DNA from: Oscillospiraceae bacterium
GTDB lineage: Bacteria; Bacillota; Clostridia; Oscillospirales; Ruminococcaceae
Direction of reading: 5' to 3'
Length of the DNA: 28,921 bases
NCBI GenBank assembly: GCA_004554485.1
Contig: SFLS01000015.1
Span: forward strand, 1-28,921
Positions 1 through 7,089 of this stretch are shown here, piece after piece (position 1 is the stretch's first letter; each line of letters begins with the position of its first letter). Made by a program: the position numbers and the translations under genes. A model generated the notes under the pieces. That model did no database searches. It worked only from the letters and a program-made list of their open reading frames with translations, and had not been told where the DNA came from.

Positions 1-292
1 CGCTCGGTTATTCAATTTTTGAGCTAACCTGTTTGCCCACTGCCCTTAAAAGCGTTGATTTTACTGGATTCTTGCTTGTTTTCTTATGTCAACGCTCTTT
101 TTGCGGCGGGGTGCTTTTTGCTCAGTTTGCAAGCCCGGATAGCACCTTGCAAGCATTTGCGGGGTAGTGTCTGGGCGTTAAATCATGCATTGGGGTTGCC
201 TGTTTCAATCATTCTAAATATGGTGTCAGTGTGGTGTCAAATACATGGTGTATGCGCCGTAAATGCTGAGCATTAAAGGCTTTTTTGCGTCT
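1..292. mobile_element. Probable end of an integrated element (decayed)
   Basis: This stretch has no convincing gene. It carries an 8-base inverted repeat (AGCGTTGA at 51-58 and TCAACGCT at 89-96), a repeated GCAAGC at 129-134 and 149-154, and TGGTGT iterons at 221-251. It abuts a phosphatase gene (minus strand) that is cut after its 14th codon at about 292. Repeats of this kind next to a disrupted conserved gene are typical of the arm-type binding sites at the ends of elements moved by tyrosine recombinases. The first bases (1-27, plus strand) could be the tail of a reading frame ending at TAA, but this is too short to assign. The element itself, if real, lies outside the window to the left. 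Inference only. Confidence 0.3.
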
Positions 293-334
293 GCGGCAGA
301 TATTGCCGTGGCAAACAAAAAGTACTTGTCTCAT
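209..334 (-). pseudogene. N-terminal fragment of low-molecular-weight protein tyrosine phosphatase
   Basis: Read on the minus strand from ATG at 334, the first 14 residues are MRQVLFVCHGNICR. This is the beta-1 strand and catalytic C-x5-R loop that opens every LMW protein tyrosine phosphatase (usual form VCxGNICRSPMAE). The next residue should be Ser, but the sequence changes to RRKKAF and runs 27 unrelated codons to a TGA at 209-211. An AAGGA lies 9 bases upstream of the ATG. The intact enzyme is about 150 residues, so more than 90% is missing here. The break falls in the most conserved part of the gene, which fits insertion of an element with the rest displaced beyond position 1, or plain deletion. 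A 14-residue match is short, but the motif is very specific. Confidence 0.5.
221..251. repeat. TGGTGT(CA) direct iterons
   Basis: TGGTGTCA occurs at 221-228 and 232-239, and TGGTGT again at 246-251, on the plus strand. Three closely spaced copies in 31 bases are unlikely by chance and resemble integrase arm-type sites. No recombinase gene is visible in the window to confirm that reading. Confidence 0.45.
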
Positions 335-501
335 CCTTGTTATTCCTTACTGGGCCTCCCGGTCTTTTATGCCCCGGCTTTTCCCTTACCAAGGATGCCC
401 TGCTTACGGCACCCGGGGAACGCGCCAATAACATTCCTGGCTGCACCGTCCGGTCGTCCTCTGGAGTGGCTCCTTCGTCCGGCGCATTATTGTACGCTTT
501 A

Positions 502-675
502 TTATACAGCATTAGATCCGCTTTGTCCATGAGGGAATCCTTTCGATCGGTCTACAGCCGTGTTTCCCTTTATGGCAGGCGATAATTGGCGGGGATGGTC
601 CATCCTTTCTATAAATCAGTATCCCAGCTTGCGGAGCAGCTTCTCCATGTCGGCTGCTTTCAGTACCTTGCCCAT
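502..675 (-). pseudogene. Degraded HicA-like toxin relic
   Basis: From ATG at 675 the minus strand reads 19 well-formed codons (AADMEKLLRKLGY), then an in-frame TGA. It then stays open for 37 more codons, including FIER and a KGNTAV...SKGFPHG stretch, before TAA at 502-504. HicA mRNA interferases are about 60 residues with an N-terminal (D/E)-x-x-K-L-L-x-x-x-G-(W/Y), a central G-S-H-R and a C-terminal K-x-(I/L/F)-P-x-G-T. The two ends fit, but the central catalytic GSH is not recognisable (it reads MDHPR). No HicB partner is seen. This is a weak call based on pattern alone; it may be chance. Confidence 0.28.
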
Positions 676-879
676 GGATGTGTAATATCATACCATACAG
701 CATGGGAGGGGTTTTGTTTATGCCTCTCACTCATCACTGTCAATAAAGTCCCCGAAAGCTCCCTGCCCGCAGATCTTCCGGCAGCATTTGACTGCGGTTT
801 CTCACACGTCTGTTTCCCGCAGGCCCGCTTTGAAATTGACAAAAAAGCCTCTTTTTCCGGCTTTTCCAGCTGCAGGTAC
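676..879. other. No gene recognised between the relics and the kinase promoter
   Basis: Neither strand shows a start with a ribosome site followed by coding-like codon use. A short open stretch on the minus strand (ending near 737) has coding-like composition but no start and no recognisable family. I regard the stretch as decayed or non-coding. Confidence 0.4.
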
Positions 880-908
880 TTCATTTTGCGCACAAACTGT
901 GGTACAAT
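880..908 (+). promoter_or_regulatory. Promoter for the PfkB kinase gene
   Basis: TTCATT (880-885) and TACAAT (903-908) are 17 bases apart, and a TG lies one base before the -10 (extended -10). This leaves a leader of about 80 bases before the kinase ATG. Confidence 0.5.
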
Positions 909-995
909 GGCGCAGGAAAGGCGGCGGTATCCCCTTTGGTGATTACAAAAAAGAGGCCGTCGCCCTGTGTGTTGAGGAAAGGGAGGACCGCCGCT

Positions 996-1916
996 ATGCC
1001 GGGCACCGTTGTAATGGGCGTCATTTTTGTGGATATCAAGGGCTTTCCGTTCGGGGCCTATCATGCTACAGGCACCAACCTGGGCAGCATCAAATTCGTC
1101 CACGGCGGCGTCAGCCGCAATGTGGCGGAGGATATGGCCCGCATCGGGATGCCGGTGACCTTTGTAACGCTGGGAGACGCTACCCCTATGAGCCGTGAAG
1201 CGATGGAACGGCTGGAAGCGCAGCATATCGATCTGCGTTACAGCATTCACGTCCCGCAGAACGGCGTAGGCCTGTGGCTGGCGGTCATGGATGAAAAGGG
1301 GGACCTGGCCGGCAGCACCAGCCAGATGCCGGATACCACACCGCTGGAGCGTTACCTGCAGGAATACGGCGATGAAATCGTCGGCGGGGCCGACTGCGTC
1401 TGTCTGGAGATGGATATGGGCGAAAGCATCAGCGATCATATCGTCGCCCTGGCACAGAAGCATAAAAAGGATCTTTACTGCGTCTGTGCCAATCTCAGCG
1501 TGGTGCTGCGCCGGCCCGATCTGCTGCGGTACACCCGCTGTTTCATCTGCAACGATATTGAAGCCGAAAAGCTGCTGGAACACCCTGTCCCCCGCACCGA
1601 CCCCGACGCCGCCGTGGAAACGATCCTGCAGTACGGCCGCAGCATGGGGCTGCGCAGTATGGTCGTCACTCTGGGGGCCTTTGGCTGCGTCTACTACGAC
1701 AGCATCACCGGCGACGCCGGTTATTGTCCGGCGCACCGGGTCGAAATGGTGGATTCCACCGGGGCGGGCGACGCCTTTTTTGCCGGAGTCGTTTCCGGCC
1801 TGACCCGCGGCCTTCCTTTGGGCAAAGCGGCAGCGGCCGGAACCCGGCTGGCAGCACTCACCATCCAGACCGATGAAGCCTGCTGTCCCTCTCTGCCGGA
1901 TTTTTGGGAGGAATGA
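996..1916 (+). CDS. PfkB-family carbohydrate/nucleoside kinase (pseudouridine kinase-like)
   Basis: A 306-residue ribokinase-superfamily enzyme that phosphorylates a sugar or nucleoside hydroxyl with ATP in the cytosol. The N-terminal VDIKGFPFG and HGGVSRNVAEDMARIG form the PfkB substrate-site signature; the C-terminal DSTGAGDAFFAG at about residues 253-264 holds the anion hole and the catalytic Asp (D259). The VDIKG...GGVxRN(V/I)A pattern resembles pseudouridine kinase PsuK most closely, but no pseudouridine glycosidase (PsuG) is next to it, so the substrate stays open. I chose the ATG at 996 because GGGAGG lies about 9 bases upstream. A GTG at 936 in the same frame would add 20 residues but lacks a good ribosome site. 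The next gene starts three bases after the stop and is probably co-translated. Confidence 0.85.
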   Translation: MPGTVVMGVIFVDIKGFPFGAYHATGTNLGSIKFVHGGVSRNVAEDMARIGMPVTFVTLGDATPMSREAMERLEAQHIDLRYSIHVPQNGVGLWLAVMDEKGDLAGSTSQMPDTTPLERYLQEYGDEIVGGADCVCLEMDMGESISDHIVALAQKHKKDLYCVCANLSVVLRRPDLLRYTRCFICNDIEAEKLLEHPVPRTDPDAAVETILQYGRSMGLRSMVVTLGAFGCVYYDSITGDAGYCPAHRVEMVDSTGAGDAFFAGVVSGLTRGLPLGKAAAAGTRLAALTIQTDEACCPSLPDFWEE

Positions 1917-1919
1917 TCC

Positions 1920-2186
1920 ATGAAGCTGAAAACTGTAAAAGCCATCTTTAACGGCCTGGTGGCGGTGATGCTGGCGCTTGCCGCCGGTTATGCGCTTACC
2001 GACTCCTTTTTGCTGGGCTGCGGTGTTATTGTGTTGGGAATAGCGGCATCGGTATTCCATTTTGCTCTGTACCGCTGTCCGCACTGCGGCAAACACCTGG
2101 GGCGCGGAACCCCCGATGCCTGCCCACACTGCGGCAATCCGCTGGAGGAAGCACCGGCTCCGACCGACCCCTCCCGCAAAGCCTGA
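1920..2186 (+). CDS. Small membrane protein with C-terminal zinc ribbon
   Basis: An 88-residue protein with two hydrophobic helices (about residues 10-27 and 30-50) followed by a four-cysteine zinc ribbon, CPHC at 53-56 and CPHC at 68-71, then a Pro-rich tail. The spacing (CxxC, 11 residues, CxxC) is the usual zinc-ribbon form. The ribbon probably faces the cytoplasm. Its GGGAGGA ribosome site lies inside the end of the kinase gene, so it is probably translated with it. The function is unknown; small proteins of this design are common in clostridia and not assigned a role. Confidence 0.7.
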   Translation: MKLKTVKAIFNGLVAVMLALAAGYALTDSFLLGCGVIVLGIAASVFHFALYRCPHCGKHLGRGTPDACPHCGNPLEEAPAPTDPSRKA

Positions 2187-2230
2187 CACAACCCGGCTGC
2201 AGTCCCCGCCGGTCTTTGTGCTATCCGGAA

Positions 2231-2257
2231 AAGGGCGCAGGCTGCCGTCCCTTTTTC
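2231..2257 (+). terminator. Possible weak terminator after the kinase operon
   Basis: An imperfect stem AGGGCG / CG-T-CCCT with one bulge is followed by TTTTT. It is weak but correctly placed 45 bases after the last stop. Confidence 0.35.
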
Positions 2258-2275
2258 CACACATTTTGATCCCAT

Positions 2276-3544
2276 TCACAGAAAAACCGCCGGAGGAGAG
2301 GAACACTCTCTTCCGGCGGTTCCATTCTGTTTTGGCTCAGGATTCTGTCGGCTCCGAAGAGGCAGCCGGCACATCTGCCTGCGCTCCCGTATTGTTCGCG
2401 GCAGCCTCCTTTTTCCGAATGCGGTCATCGCAGAATTCCCGCACCAGCGCATAGATAACGGCAAAGGCCGGAATTCCCAGTACCATGCCGGTAATATCAG
2501 ATTGCCGCCGACCGTCAGGGCCAGCAGCACCCACATCCCGCTGATGCCAATGGAGCCGCCCACCACCTTGGGGTAGATGACGTTGCCCTCAAACTGCTGC
2601 AGCACAATGAGGAAAACGACGAAGATCAGCGCCTTGATAGGGCTGATGAGCAGAATGAGCAGCGCGGAAGGAATGGCGCTGAGATAGGCGCCCAGAATGG
2701 GAATAATGCTGGTAACACCCACCAGCACGCTGATCAGCAGCGAATAGGGCATGCCCCCCACAAAGAACCCGATGATAGTAAGTCCGATAAAGCACAGCCC
2801 GCCCAAAATGCAAGCTTCGGTAAGCTGGCCGGAAATAAACCCACCGAACGCCCGGTCGATCTTGCGGACGATGTATTCAATGCGCTCCCGAACGTTATCC
2901 TTGAACAGAGCGCGCAGCAGACGGTGATAAATATAGTTCAGGTGTTCCTTGTCCGCCAGAATGTAGATGGCAAAGATAAGCCCCAAAAAGCCGTTGATGA
3001 CTCCGCTGGCAAGCCCGGTTACAAAGGAAAGCAGCCATGTGGCCGCGCTGCCCACAAAACTTTTGATCAGCGTACCGGATTGATCCAGCAGTTCTTCCGC
3101 CTCGTTCCAGAGATACCGGATAAGATCGTTTTCCATATCCAGCCGGCTTTCCAGCCCTACAAAAAAGTCGCTGGCATCACTGATGTAGCCGGGAATGCTG
3201 TTGGCCAGGTTGATCAGGCTCTCTCCCACCTGCGGCAGAATGAAAAAGCACAGCCCGGTGATAAGCGCCAGCACACCCAAAATGGAAAGCACGATGCAGA
3301 TCCCCCGCTTGCAGCGGGCCAGACGGGGACAGCGCCGCCACACAGCAGCCAGCCAGCGGGTCTCCATCGGGCGCATCAGCAGATTGATGATGTATGCCAA
3401 AACCACGCCGATCGTAACCGGACGCAGCACCGTCATAATCGTGCTTCCGGCATCTGCCAGCAGCCCCAGATGGGACAGTGCCAGATACAGCACGATGCCA
3501 TAGGTGATCAGAATGATCCCGCGCTTGAGGGAGGAACGCTCCAT
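2276..3544 (-). CDS. AI-2E family transporter (PerM-like), C-terminus frameshifted
   Basis: A polytopic membrane protein of the AI-2E exporter/PerM family. Two N-terminal helices, a third after residue about 70, an amphipathic soluble stretch, then family motifs such as GISGMWVLLALTVGGNL near the C-terminus are seen. Family members are about 350-400 residues with 7-8 helices and use ion gradients or serve export of small signals; the substrate here is unknown. After GGNL the frame is lost: the expected last helix (ITGMVLGIPAFAVIYALV) lies in another minus frame, ending at TGA 2337-2339. Only five bases (2496-2500) stand where nine are expected, i.e. a net loss of 1 (mod 3). The frame as read runs 80-odd unrelated residues to 2276, through the terminator. 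It is either a true mutation that removes the last helix or an assembly error. The ATG at 3544 has AAAGGAGAG upstream. Confidence 0.8.
   Translation of the reverse strand: MERSSLKRGIILITYGIVLYLALSHLGLLADAGSTIMTVLRPVTIGVVLAYIINLLMRPMETRWLAAVWRRCPRLARCKRGICIVLSILGVLALITGLCFFILPQVGESLINLANSIPGYISDASDFFVGLESRLDMENDLIRYLWNEAEELLDQSGTLIKSFVGSAATWLLSFVTGLASGVINGFLGLIFAIYILADKEHLNYIYHRLLRALFKDNVRERIEYIVRKIDRAFGGFISGQLTEACILGGLCFIGLTIIGFFVGGMPYSLLISVLVGVTSIIPILGAYLSAIPSALLILLISPIKALIFVVFLIVLQQFEGNVIYPKVVGGSIGISGMWVLLALTVGGNLILPAWYWEFRPLPLSMRWCGNSAMTAFGKRRLPRTIRERRQMCRLPLRSRQNPEPKQNGTAGRECSSPPAVFL
2282..2321 (-). terminator. Terminator of the AI-2E permease gene
   Basis: ACCGCCGGA (2286-2294) pairs with TCCGGCGGT (2312-2320), with GAGAG/CTCTC pairing inside, and on the minus strand a T-run follows. 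It lies just past the ancestral stop at 2337-2339. The frameshifted reading frame runs through it. Confidence 0.75.
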
Positions 3545-3587
3545 ATCCCGCTCTCCTTTACCTTCTTTTCCCGTTTTTCTGCTTTCT

Positions 3588-3615
3588 ATTATACCATCTG
3601 CCCAAAGGATGTAAA
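3588..3615 (-). promoter_or_regulatory. Promoter for the AI-2E permease gene
   Basis: On the minus strand TTTACA (3615-3610) and TATAAT (3593-3588) are separated by 16 bases, with a TG one base before the -10. Confidence 0.65.
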
Positions 3616-3646
3616 GCCAATTTTCCGCTTATTATCTGCCCGATAT

Positions 3647-5002
3647 TCAGGTGATCGAAGCCAACCGCAGAGTGCCGTCCCCGTTGGGATAATAGGCAAA
3701 CAGATAGCCCTGGCAGTTCTGCACATTCAGGTGGTCGGAGTAGATCTCCGCTTTGACCAGAATACGGCCGGAGCCATCTCCGTAACTGGGCCACACCAGC
3801 AGGTGCGGCAGGCTGTAGGCGGCACGCCCCGCCAGCAGATAGCCTTCTTCTCCCCGGTAGCTTTCATCCGGGGCAAAGCCGATAAGCCCCAGATATTTCT
3901 GCGCCGCAGCGGCCACCTCCTCCGCGGAGAAGGCCATGGCGCCCTCGTTTTCCGCGTACAGCATGGTAAGGGCAAAATCGGTCACGGCAGCGCGGTCCAT
4001 CCAAAAAGTACTGCTGAAGCGTACCCCGCCCTGCGACTGCAAAAACAGCATCGTCATCTCACAGGCGGCATCCTTCCGCTCCTGCGAATAGTTATAGGCA
4101 ATCTTCTCCTCCGGCTCGTAGTAGCAAACCACCGGCGTCTCCTGCCCCTGTTCCTGCTGAACAATCAGCAGATAATCTTCCTCCCCCACGGCAAAAACGC
4201 CAAAGGCATTCTGGGTGACCATATGCACCCGGTAGCGGCCGTAGCCGTCATACTCCTCCAGCGTATCGGTAATCGACGCCTCGGTGATGGTCATCCCTTT
4301 CCAGTTCTGATAGGTCTCCGGTGCCTCGCCCGCGCAGGCGGCAATGGTCTGCGGATCGTTGGCGACCAGCGCCGCGGTAAAACGCTCGGCAACGGCACGG
4401 GTCTCCTCGGACGACTGCTCCTCCAGCCCCTGCTCCGCCGCAGTGATACCCACCTCGCTCAGCCGCCAGCCCGCAGCCGTATTTACCGCCGTCCGGCTCA
4501 ATGGTACCCTTTCCCCGGTGTGCAGGTTCTGCATTTCCACCGTAAAGACCAGCTCCGTGCTGCTTTCGCTTTCGATCACAACGCTGTCTGCATCATAATC
4601 CCAGTAGTACCGGCTGAATACCGGACGGCTGCTTTTATACAGGACCCCCTCCCGCTCCACAAAACGGGGCCGGCCCTGCATATCCTGTGCGTCCATCAGC
4701 GTCCGGACCAGTTCATCGGGATAGGTCCTCTCCAAAAGCGTTTGCAGGCTTTCCAGCGTAGGGTAACCCCCTTCGGGCGAAACCGGCAGGTATTCATCCT
4801 CGGTCATTTCCCCGCCGTCCGGCAGGCCGTCGCAGTACCACAGGTAGCCGACGATATAGTCGCGCGTCAGCAGCTCCTGCAGAATCTCCTCCGGGGCATC
4901 CGCGGGAGTCTCCGGCTGCTCCTGAACAGGCGCCAGGGTGCCGCAGGCGACCAGCACCAGCAGGACAGCGAAAAGCCATATCAGACCGATCGTTCGTTTC
5001 AT
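3647..5002 (-). CDS. Putative lipoprotein of unknown function
   Basis: A 451-residue secreted protein. It starts MKRTIGLIWLFAVLLVLVACG: a short basic N-terminus, a hydrophobic core and a lipobox LVAC, so it should be cleaved before Cys20 and lipid-anchored outside the membrane. The mature part is acidic (many E, D and Y), with paired TVEMQNLHTGER-type beta-rich stretches, and appears to hold two or more NTF2/DUF-like alpha-beta modules (e.g. AVAERFTAALVANDPQTIAAC, about residue 235 on). No catalytic motif is recognised. I chose the ATG at 5002 because of AAAGGAGTT 8 bases upstream and the signal peptide right after it; the open frame continues to 5179 but that part is the structured leader. 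No clear terminator follows. The permease downstream has its own promoter. Confidence 0.75.
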   Translation of the reverse strand: MKRTIGLIWLFAVLLVLVACGTLAPVQEQPETPADAPEEILQELLTRDYIVGYLWYCDGLPDGGEMTEDEYLPVSPEGGYPTLESLQTLLERTYPDELVRTLMDAQDMQGRPRFVEREGVLYKSSRPVFSRYYWDYDADSVVIESESSTELVFTVEMQNLHTGERVPLSRTAVNTAAGWRLSEVGITAAEQGLEEQSSEETRAVAERFTAALVANDPQTIAACAGEAPETYQNWKGMTITEASITDTLEEYDGYGRYRVHMVTQNAFGVFAVGEEDYLLIVQQEQGQETPVVCYYEPEEKIAYNYSQERKDAACEMTMLFLQSQGGVRFSSTFWMDRAAVTDFALTMLYAENEGAMAFSAEEVAAAAQKYLGLIGFAPDESYRGEEGYLLAGRAAYSLPHLLVWPSYGDGSGRILVKAEIYSDHLNVQNCQGYLFAYYPNGDGTLRLASIT

Positions 5003-5025
5003 CTTTGGGTAACTCCTTTCAGGGG

Positions 5026-5126
5026 GTCGGCCCTTTGGCCCGCAGGTCTCCGACCTTCGGCCGGAGCAACGAGCTTCGCCCGTTTTCCGCGGCTGCGCCG
5101 CGGCCCTGCGGGCCGCCTGGGCCGGC
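5026..5126 (-). repeat. Three-armed hairpin element (copy A) in the lipoprotein leader
   Basis: A nested structure. The outer stem is 5026-5033 with 5119-5126 (8 bp, one wobble), and the inner stem GGCCCGCAG (5037-5045) with CTGCGGGCC (5106-5114) is 9 bp and perfect. Inside are three hairpins: 5048-5066 (8 bp, loop TTC), 5068-5084 (7 bp, loop TTC) and 5087-5103 (7 bp, perfect, loop TGC). The single A-C mismatch in each of the first two arms becomes a G-U pair when the minus strand is transcribed, which points to a folded minus-strand RNA. The promoter at 5145-5150 places it wholly in the lipoprotein mRNA leader. A second element of the same shape is at 13283-13404. Confidence 0.7.
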
Positions 5127-5144
5127 GCACGGAATGATGTAATG

Positions 5145-5150
5145 ATTATA
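5145..5150 (-). promoter_or_regulatory. Extended -10 promoter for the lipoprotein gene
   Basis: The minus strand reads TGCTATAAT, a full extended -10. No good -35 is seen. It predicts a leader of about 135 bases that contains the three-armed element. Confidence 0.5.
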
Positions 5151-5308
5151 GCACATTTCCCCCCAAGTGTGGTGAACAAAGCGTAAAAAACGCGATGGAT
5201 GGGGCTTTTGCTTCTTTTCCTCGGATTTCTGCTTTATTCTCCCATCTGCCGGAGCCCGGCCGCTTCCCCCTACGGGTCGCCATATCCCTCCGGGTAACTC
5301 GGAGGATA

Positions 5309-5340
5309 CAAAATCCCGCCGGGCATAGGACCCGGCGGGT
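5309..5340 (-). terminator. Terminator of the iscS-iscU operon
   Basis: CCCGCCGGG (5315-5323) pairs with CCCGGCGGG (5331-5339) over a 7-base loop, followed on the minus strand by ATTTTG. It lies right after the iscU stop. Confidence 0.75.
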
Positions 5341-5344
5341 TTGA

Positions 5345-5809
5345 TCAGCGGTCACAGGCGGCGCAGGAAGGACAGCCCTCCCCTTCCTCCTCCCCCTCGT
5401 GGACGTCGCGCTTGACGTGGCCCACAATGGGTTCGGGGTCGATGCCCTGGCGGGTGTAATAGTCGGCCAGCGCCGCTTTTACGGCCTGCTCGGCCAGCAC
5501 ACTGCAGTGGATCTTGGCGGGCGGCAGACCGTCCAGTGCCTCCACAACGGCGCGGTTGGTCAGGGAAAGCGCCTCGTTGATGGTATGGCCCTTGATCATT
5601 TCGGTGGCGATGGAACTGGTAGCGATGGCGGCGCCGCAGCCGAACGTCTTGAATTTTACATCGGAAATGGTATCCCCGTCGATTTTAAGATACATTTTCA
5701 TAATATCGCCGCAGCGGGCGTTTCCTACCTCGCCGACGCCGTCTGCGTCTGCGATCTCTCCCACATTGCGGGGGTTGGTGAAATGGTCCAGTACTTTTTC
5801 ACTGTACAT
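5345..5809 (-). CDS. iscU: Fe-S cluster assembly scaffold IscU/NifU N-domain protein
   Basis: A 154-residue scaffold on which [2Fe-2S] clusters are built from sulfur delivered by the cysteine desulfurase. The three cluster ligands are seen: Cys33 (GNARCGD, with the partner Asp35), Cys58 (TFGCGAA) and Cys102 (KIHCSVLA). NifU-like scaffolds of clostridia are about 120-150 residues. Here the end is extended by an acidic stretch and a cysteine cluster, Cys146, Cys149 and Cys152 (CPSCAAC), that is not part of the canonical fold. It starts 18 bases after the iscS stop with AAGGAGA 8 bases upstream of ATG. The pair is one operon ending at the terminator at 5309-5340. It could be called nifU by some; the fold assignment is firm. 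Confidence 0.92.
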   Translation of the reverse strand: MYSEKVLDHFTNPRNVGEIADADGVGEVGNARCGDIMKMYLKIDGDTISDVKFKTFGCGAAIATSSIATEMIKGHTINEALSLTNRAVVEALDGLPPAKIHCSVLAEQAVKAALADYYTRQGIDPEPIVGHVKRDVHEGEEEGEGCPSCAACDR

Positions 5810-5827
5810 AAGCGGTCTCCTTTGTGT

Positions 5828-7006
5828 TTACTTATCCTTGATCTTTTCCCAAACGGGAGACATGGCCCGCAGTCCTTCCACGATGGGCGGGACCTGGGCG
5901 AGAATATAGTCGATATCCTCCTCGGTGGTCAGTTCCGAAAGCGAAAGCCGCAGCGATCCGTGCGCGACCTCGTGCGGCAGGCCGATGGCCATCAGCACGT
6001 GGCTGGGATCCAGCGAACCGCTGGTGCAGGCGGAACCGGAGGAAGCGCAGATACCCGCCATATCCAGCCGCAGCAGCAGCGATTCTCCCTCGATCCCCTC
6101 AAAGGAAAGGTTGCAGTTGCCGGGCAGGCGGCGGAGCCTGTCACCGTTCAGGCGAACCTTGGGCAGCTTCAGCAGTTCATCGATGAGGCGGTTGCGCAGA
6201 GCGGTGATCTTCGCGGCATTGGCCTCCAAATTCTCATTGGCCAAGGTAAGAGCCTCTCCCAGTCCCACAATGGAGGCAATATTTTCGGTACCGGCACGGC
6301 GGCCTTTTTCCTGCCCGCCCCCGTCCATAAAGATATCGGGGGTGATCCCCTTTTTGATATAGAGCGCGCCGACGCCCTTGGGCGCATGAAATTTGTGGCC
6401 GGAAAGGGAGAGCATATCCACCCCCAGCGCCTTTACATCCACCGGGATATGGCCGACAGCCTGTACCGCATCGGTATGGAACCACGCCCCATGTGCATGC
6501 GCGATAGCCGCCAGCTCCGCAATGGGCTGGATGGTACCGATCTCGTTATTCGCCAGCATGACCGAAACCAGTGCGGTATCCTCCCGGATGGCTTTTTCCA
6601 GCTCGGCAGGAGCGACCAATCCATCTGCCGTTACCGGCAGATAAGTGACCTCAAAGCCCTCCTTTTCCAGCGCGCCGGCGCTGTGCAGGATCGCGTGATG
6701 CTCAAACACGGTGGTGATCAGATGTTTTTTTCCCTTGGCCGCCAGACGGCGCATCGTCCCCTTCAGCGCCCAGTTATCCGCCTCGGTCCCGCAGGAGGTA
6801 AAATAGATCTCGCCCGGCTCGGCGTTCAGGGCCGCGGCGACCTGCCGGCGGGCCTTTTCCACGGCGCTGCGGGAGGCGCGCCCGATCGAATAAATGCTGC
6901 TGGGGTTGCCGTAGTTTTCCATCAGCCACGGGGTCATCGCCTCCAGTACGGCCGGAGTGACCGGAGTGGTGGCGGCGTTATCGGCATAAACAAAGCGTTT
7001 TTCCAT
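5828..7006 (-). CDS. iscS: Cysteine desulfurase (IscS/NifS type)
   Basis: A 392-residue PLP enzyme that takes sulfur from L-cysteine as an enzyme persulfide and passes it to the scaffold. It is a class V aminotransferase fold from N-terminal YADNAATTPV to the C-terminal domain. The PLP lysine is Lys205 (SGHKFHAPKG), and the persulfide cysteine is Cys327 in SSGSACTSG, the longer group I (IscS/NifS) loop. RAGTENI at about 237-243 is also typical. The first gene of the iscS-iscU operon, with AAGGAAGG before the ATG. A palindrome overlapping its promoter suggests control by an Rrf2-type regulator. Length is as usual for the family. No iscR, iscA or ferredoxin gene is adjacent. Confidence 0.93.
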   Translation of the reverse strand: MEKRFVYADNAATTPVTPAVLEAMTPWLMENYGNPSSIYSIGRASRSAVEKARRQVAAALNAEPGEIYFTSCGTEADNWALKGTMRRLAAKGKKHLITTVFEHHAILHSAGALEKEGFEVTYLPVTADGLVAPAELEKAIREDTALVSVMLANNEIGTIQPIAELAAIAHAHGAWFHTDAVQAVGHIPVDVKALGVDMLSLSGHKFHAPKGVGALYIKKGITPDIFMDGGGQEKGRRAGTENIASIVGLGEALTLANENLEANAAKITALRNRLIDELLKLPKVRLNGDRLRRLPGNCNLSFEGIEGESLLLRLDMAGICASSGSACTSGSLDPSHVLMAIGLPHEVAHGSLRLSLSELTTEEDIDYILAQVPPIVEGLRAMSPVWEKIKDK

Positions 7007-7051
7007 TTGTTATTCCTTCCTTTTCGTCTGAATACATCAATATGCAATTAT

Positions 7052-7078
7052 ATTATACCTAATCGGTATAATTTGCAA
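7052..7078 (-). promoter_or_regulatory. Promoter and palindromic operator of iscS-iscU
   Basis: A perfect 8-base inverted repeat, ATTATACC and GGTATAAT with a 5-base centre (7052-7072), covers the -10 (TATAAT, 7057-7052). A TTGCAA at 7078-7073 may serve as -35, with a short 15-base spacer. The ATACC-N5-GGTAT core resembles sites of Rrf2-family regulators such as IscR; the regulator is not in the window, so this is inference. Confidence 0.55.
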
Positions 7079-7089
7079 TAGTTCAGATG

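Noticed and set aside
334..500. GC-rich, foldable minus-strand stretch considered as a riboswitch or structured RNA before the phosphatase start
   Set aside because: It does not fit TPP, cobalamin, RNase P, SRP or tmRNA patterns that I know.
273..530. Minus-strand frame starting MDKADLMLYNKAY resembling a GGDEF C-terminus
   Set aside because: The rest of that domain is missing in every frame, and the HicA-like frame in the same place gives a somewhat better overall fit; both are weak.
660..2306. Very long minus-strand open frame opposite the kinase gene
   Set aside because: Its product is rich in His, Arg, Gln and Gly with no domain; it is the reverse complement of a GC-rich gene. The plus-strand kinase has clear motifs.
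2924..5137. Long plus-strand open frame opposite the permease and lipoprotein genes
   Set aside because: It crosses two genes, promoters and the structured leader, with low-complexity antisense-type composition.
5146..5430. Minus-strand frame beginning MATRRGKRPGSG (ATG near 5280) with a GGAGGG just before it
   Set aside because: The ribosome site is only 2 bases from the ATG, composition is unlike the neighbours, and the stretch runs into the promoter of the lipoprotein gene.
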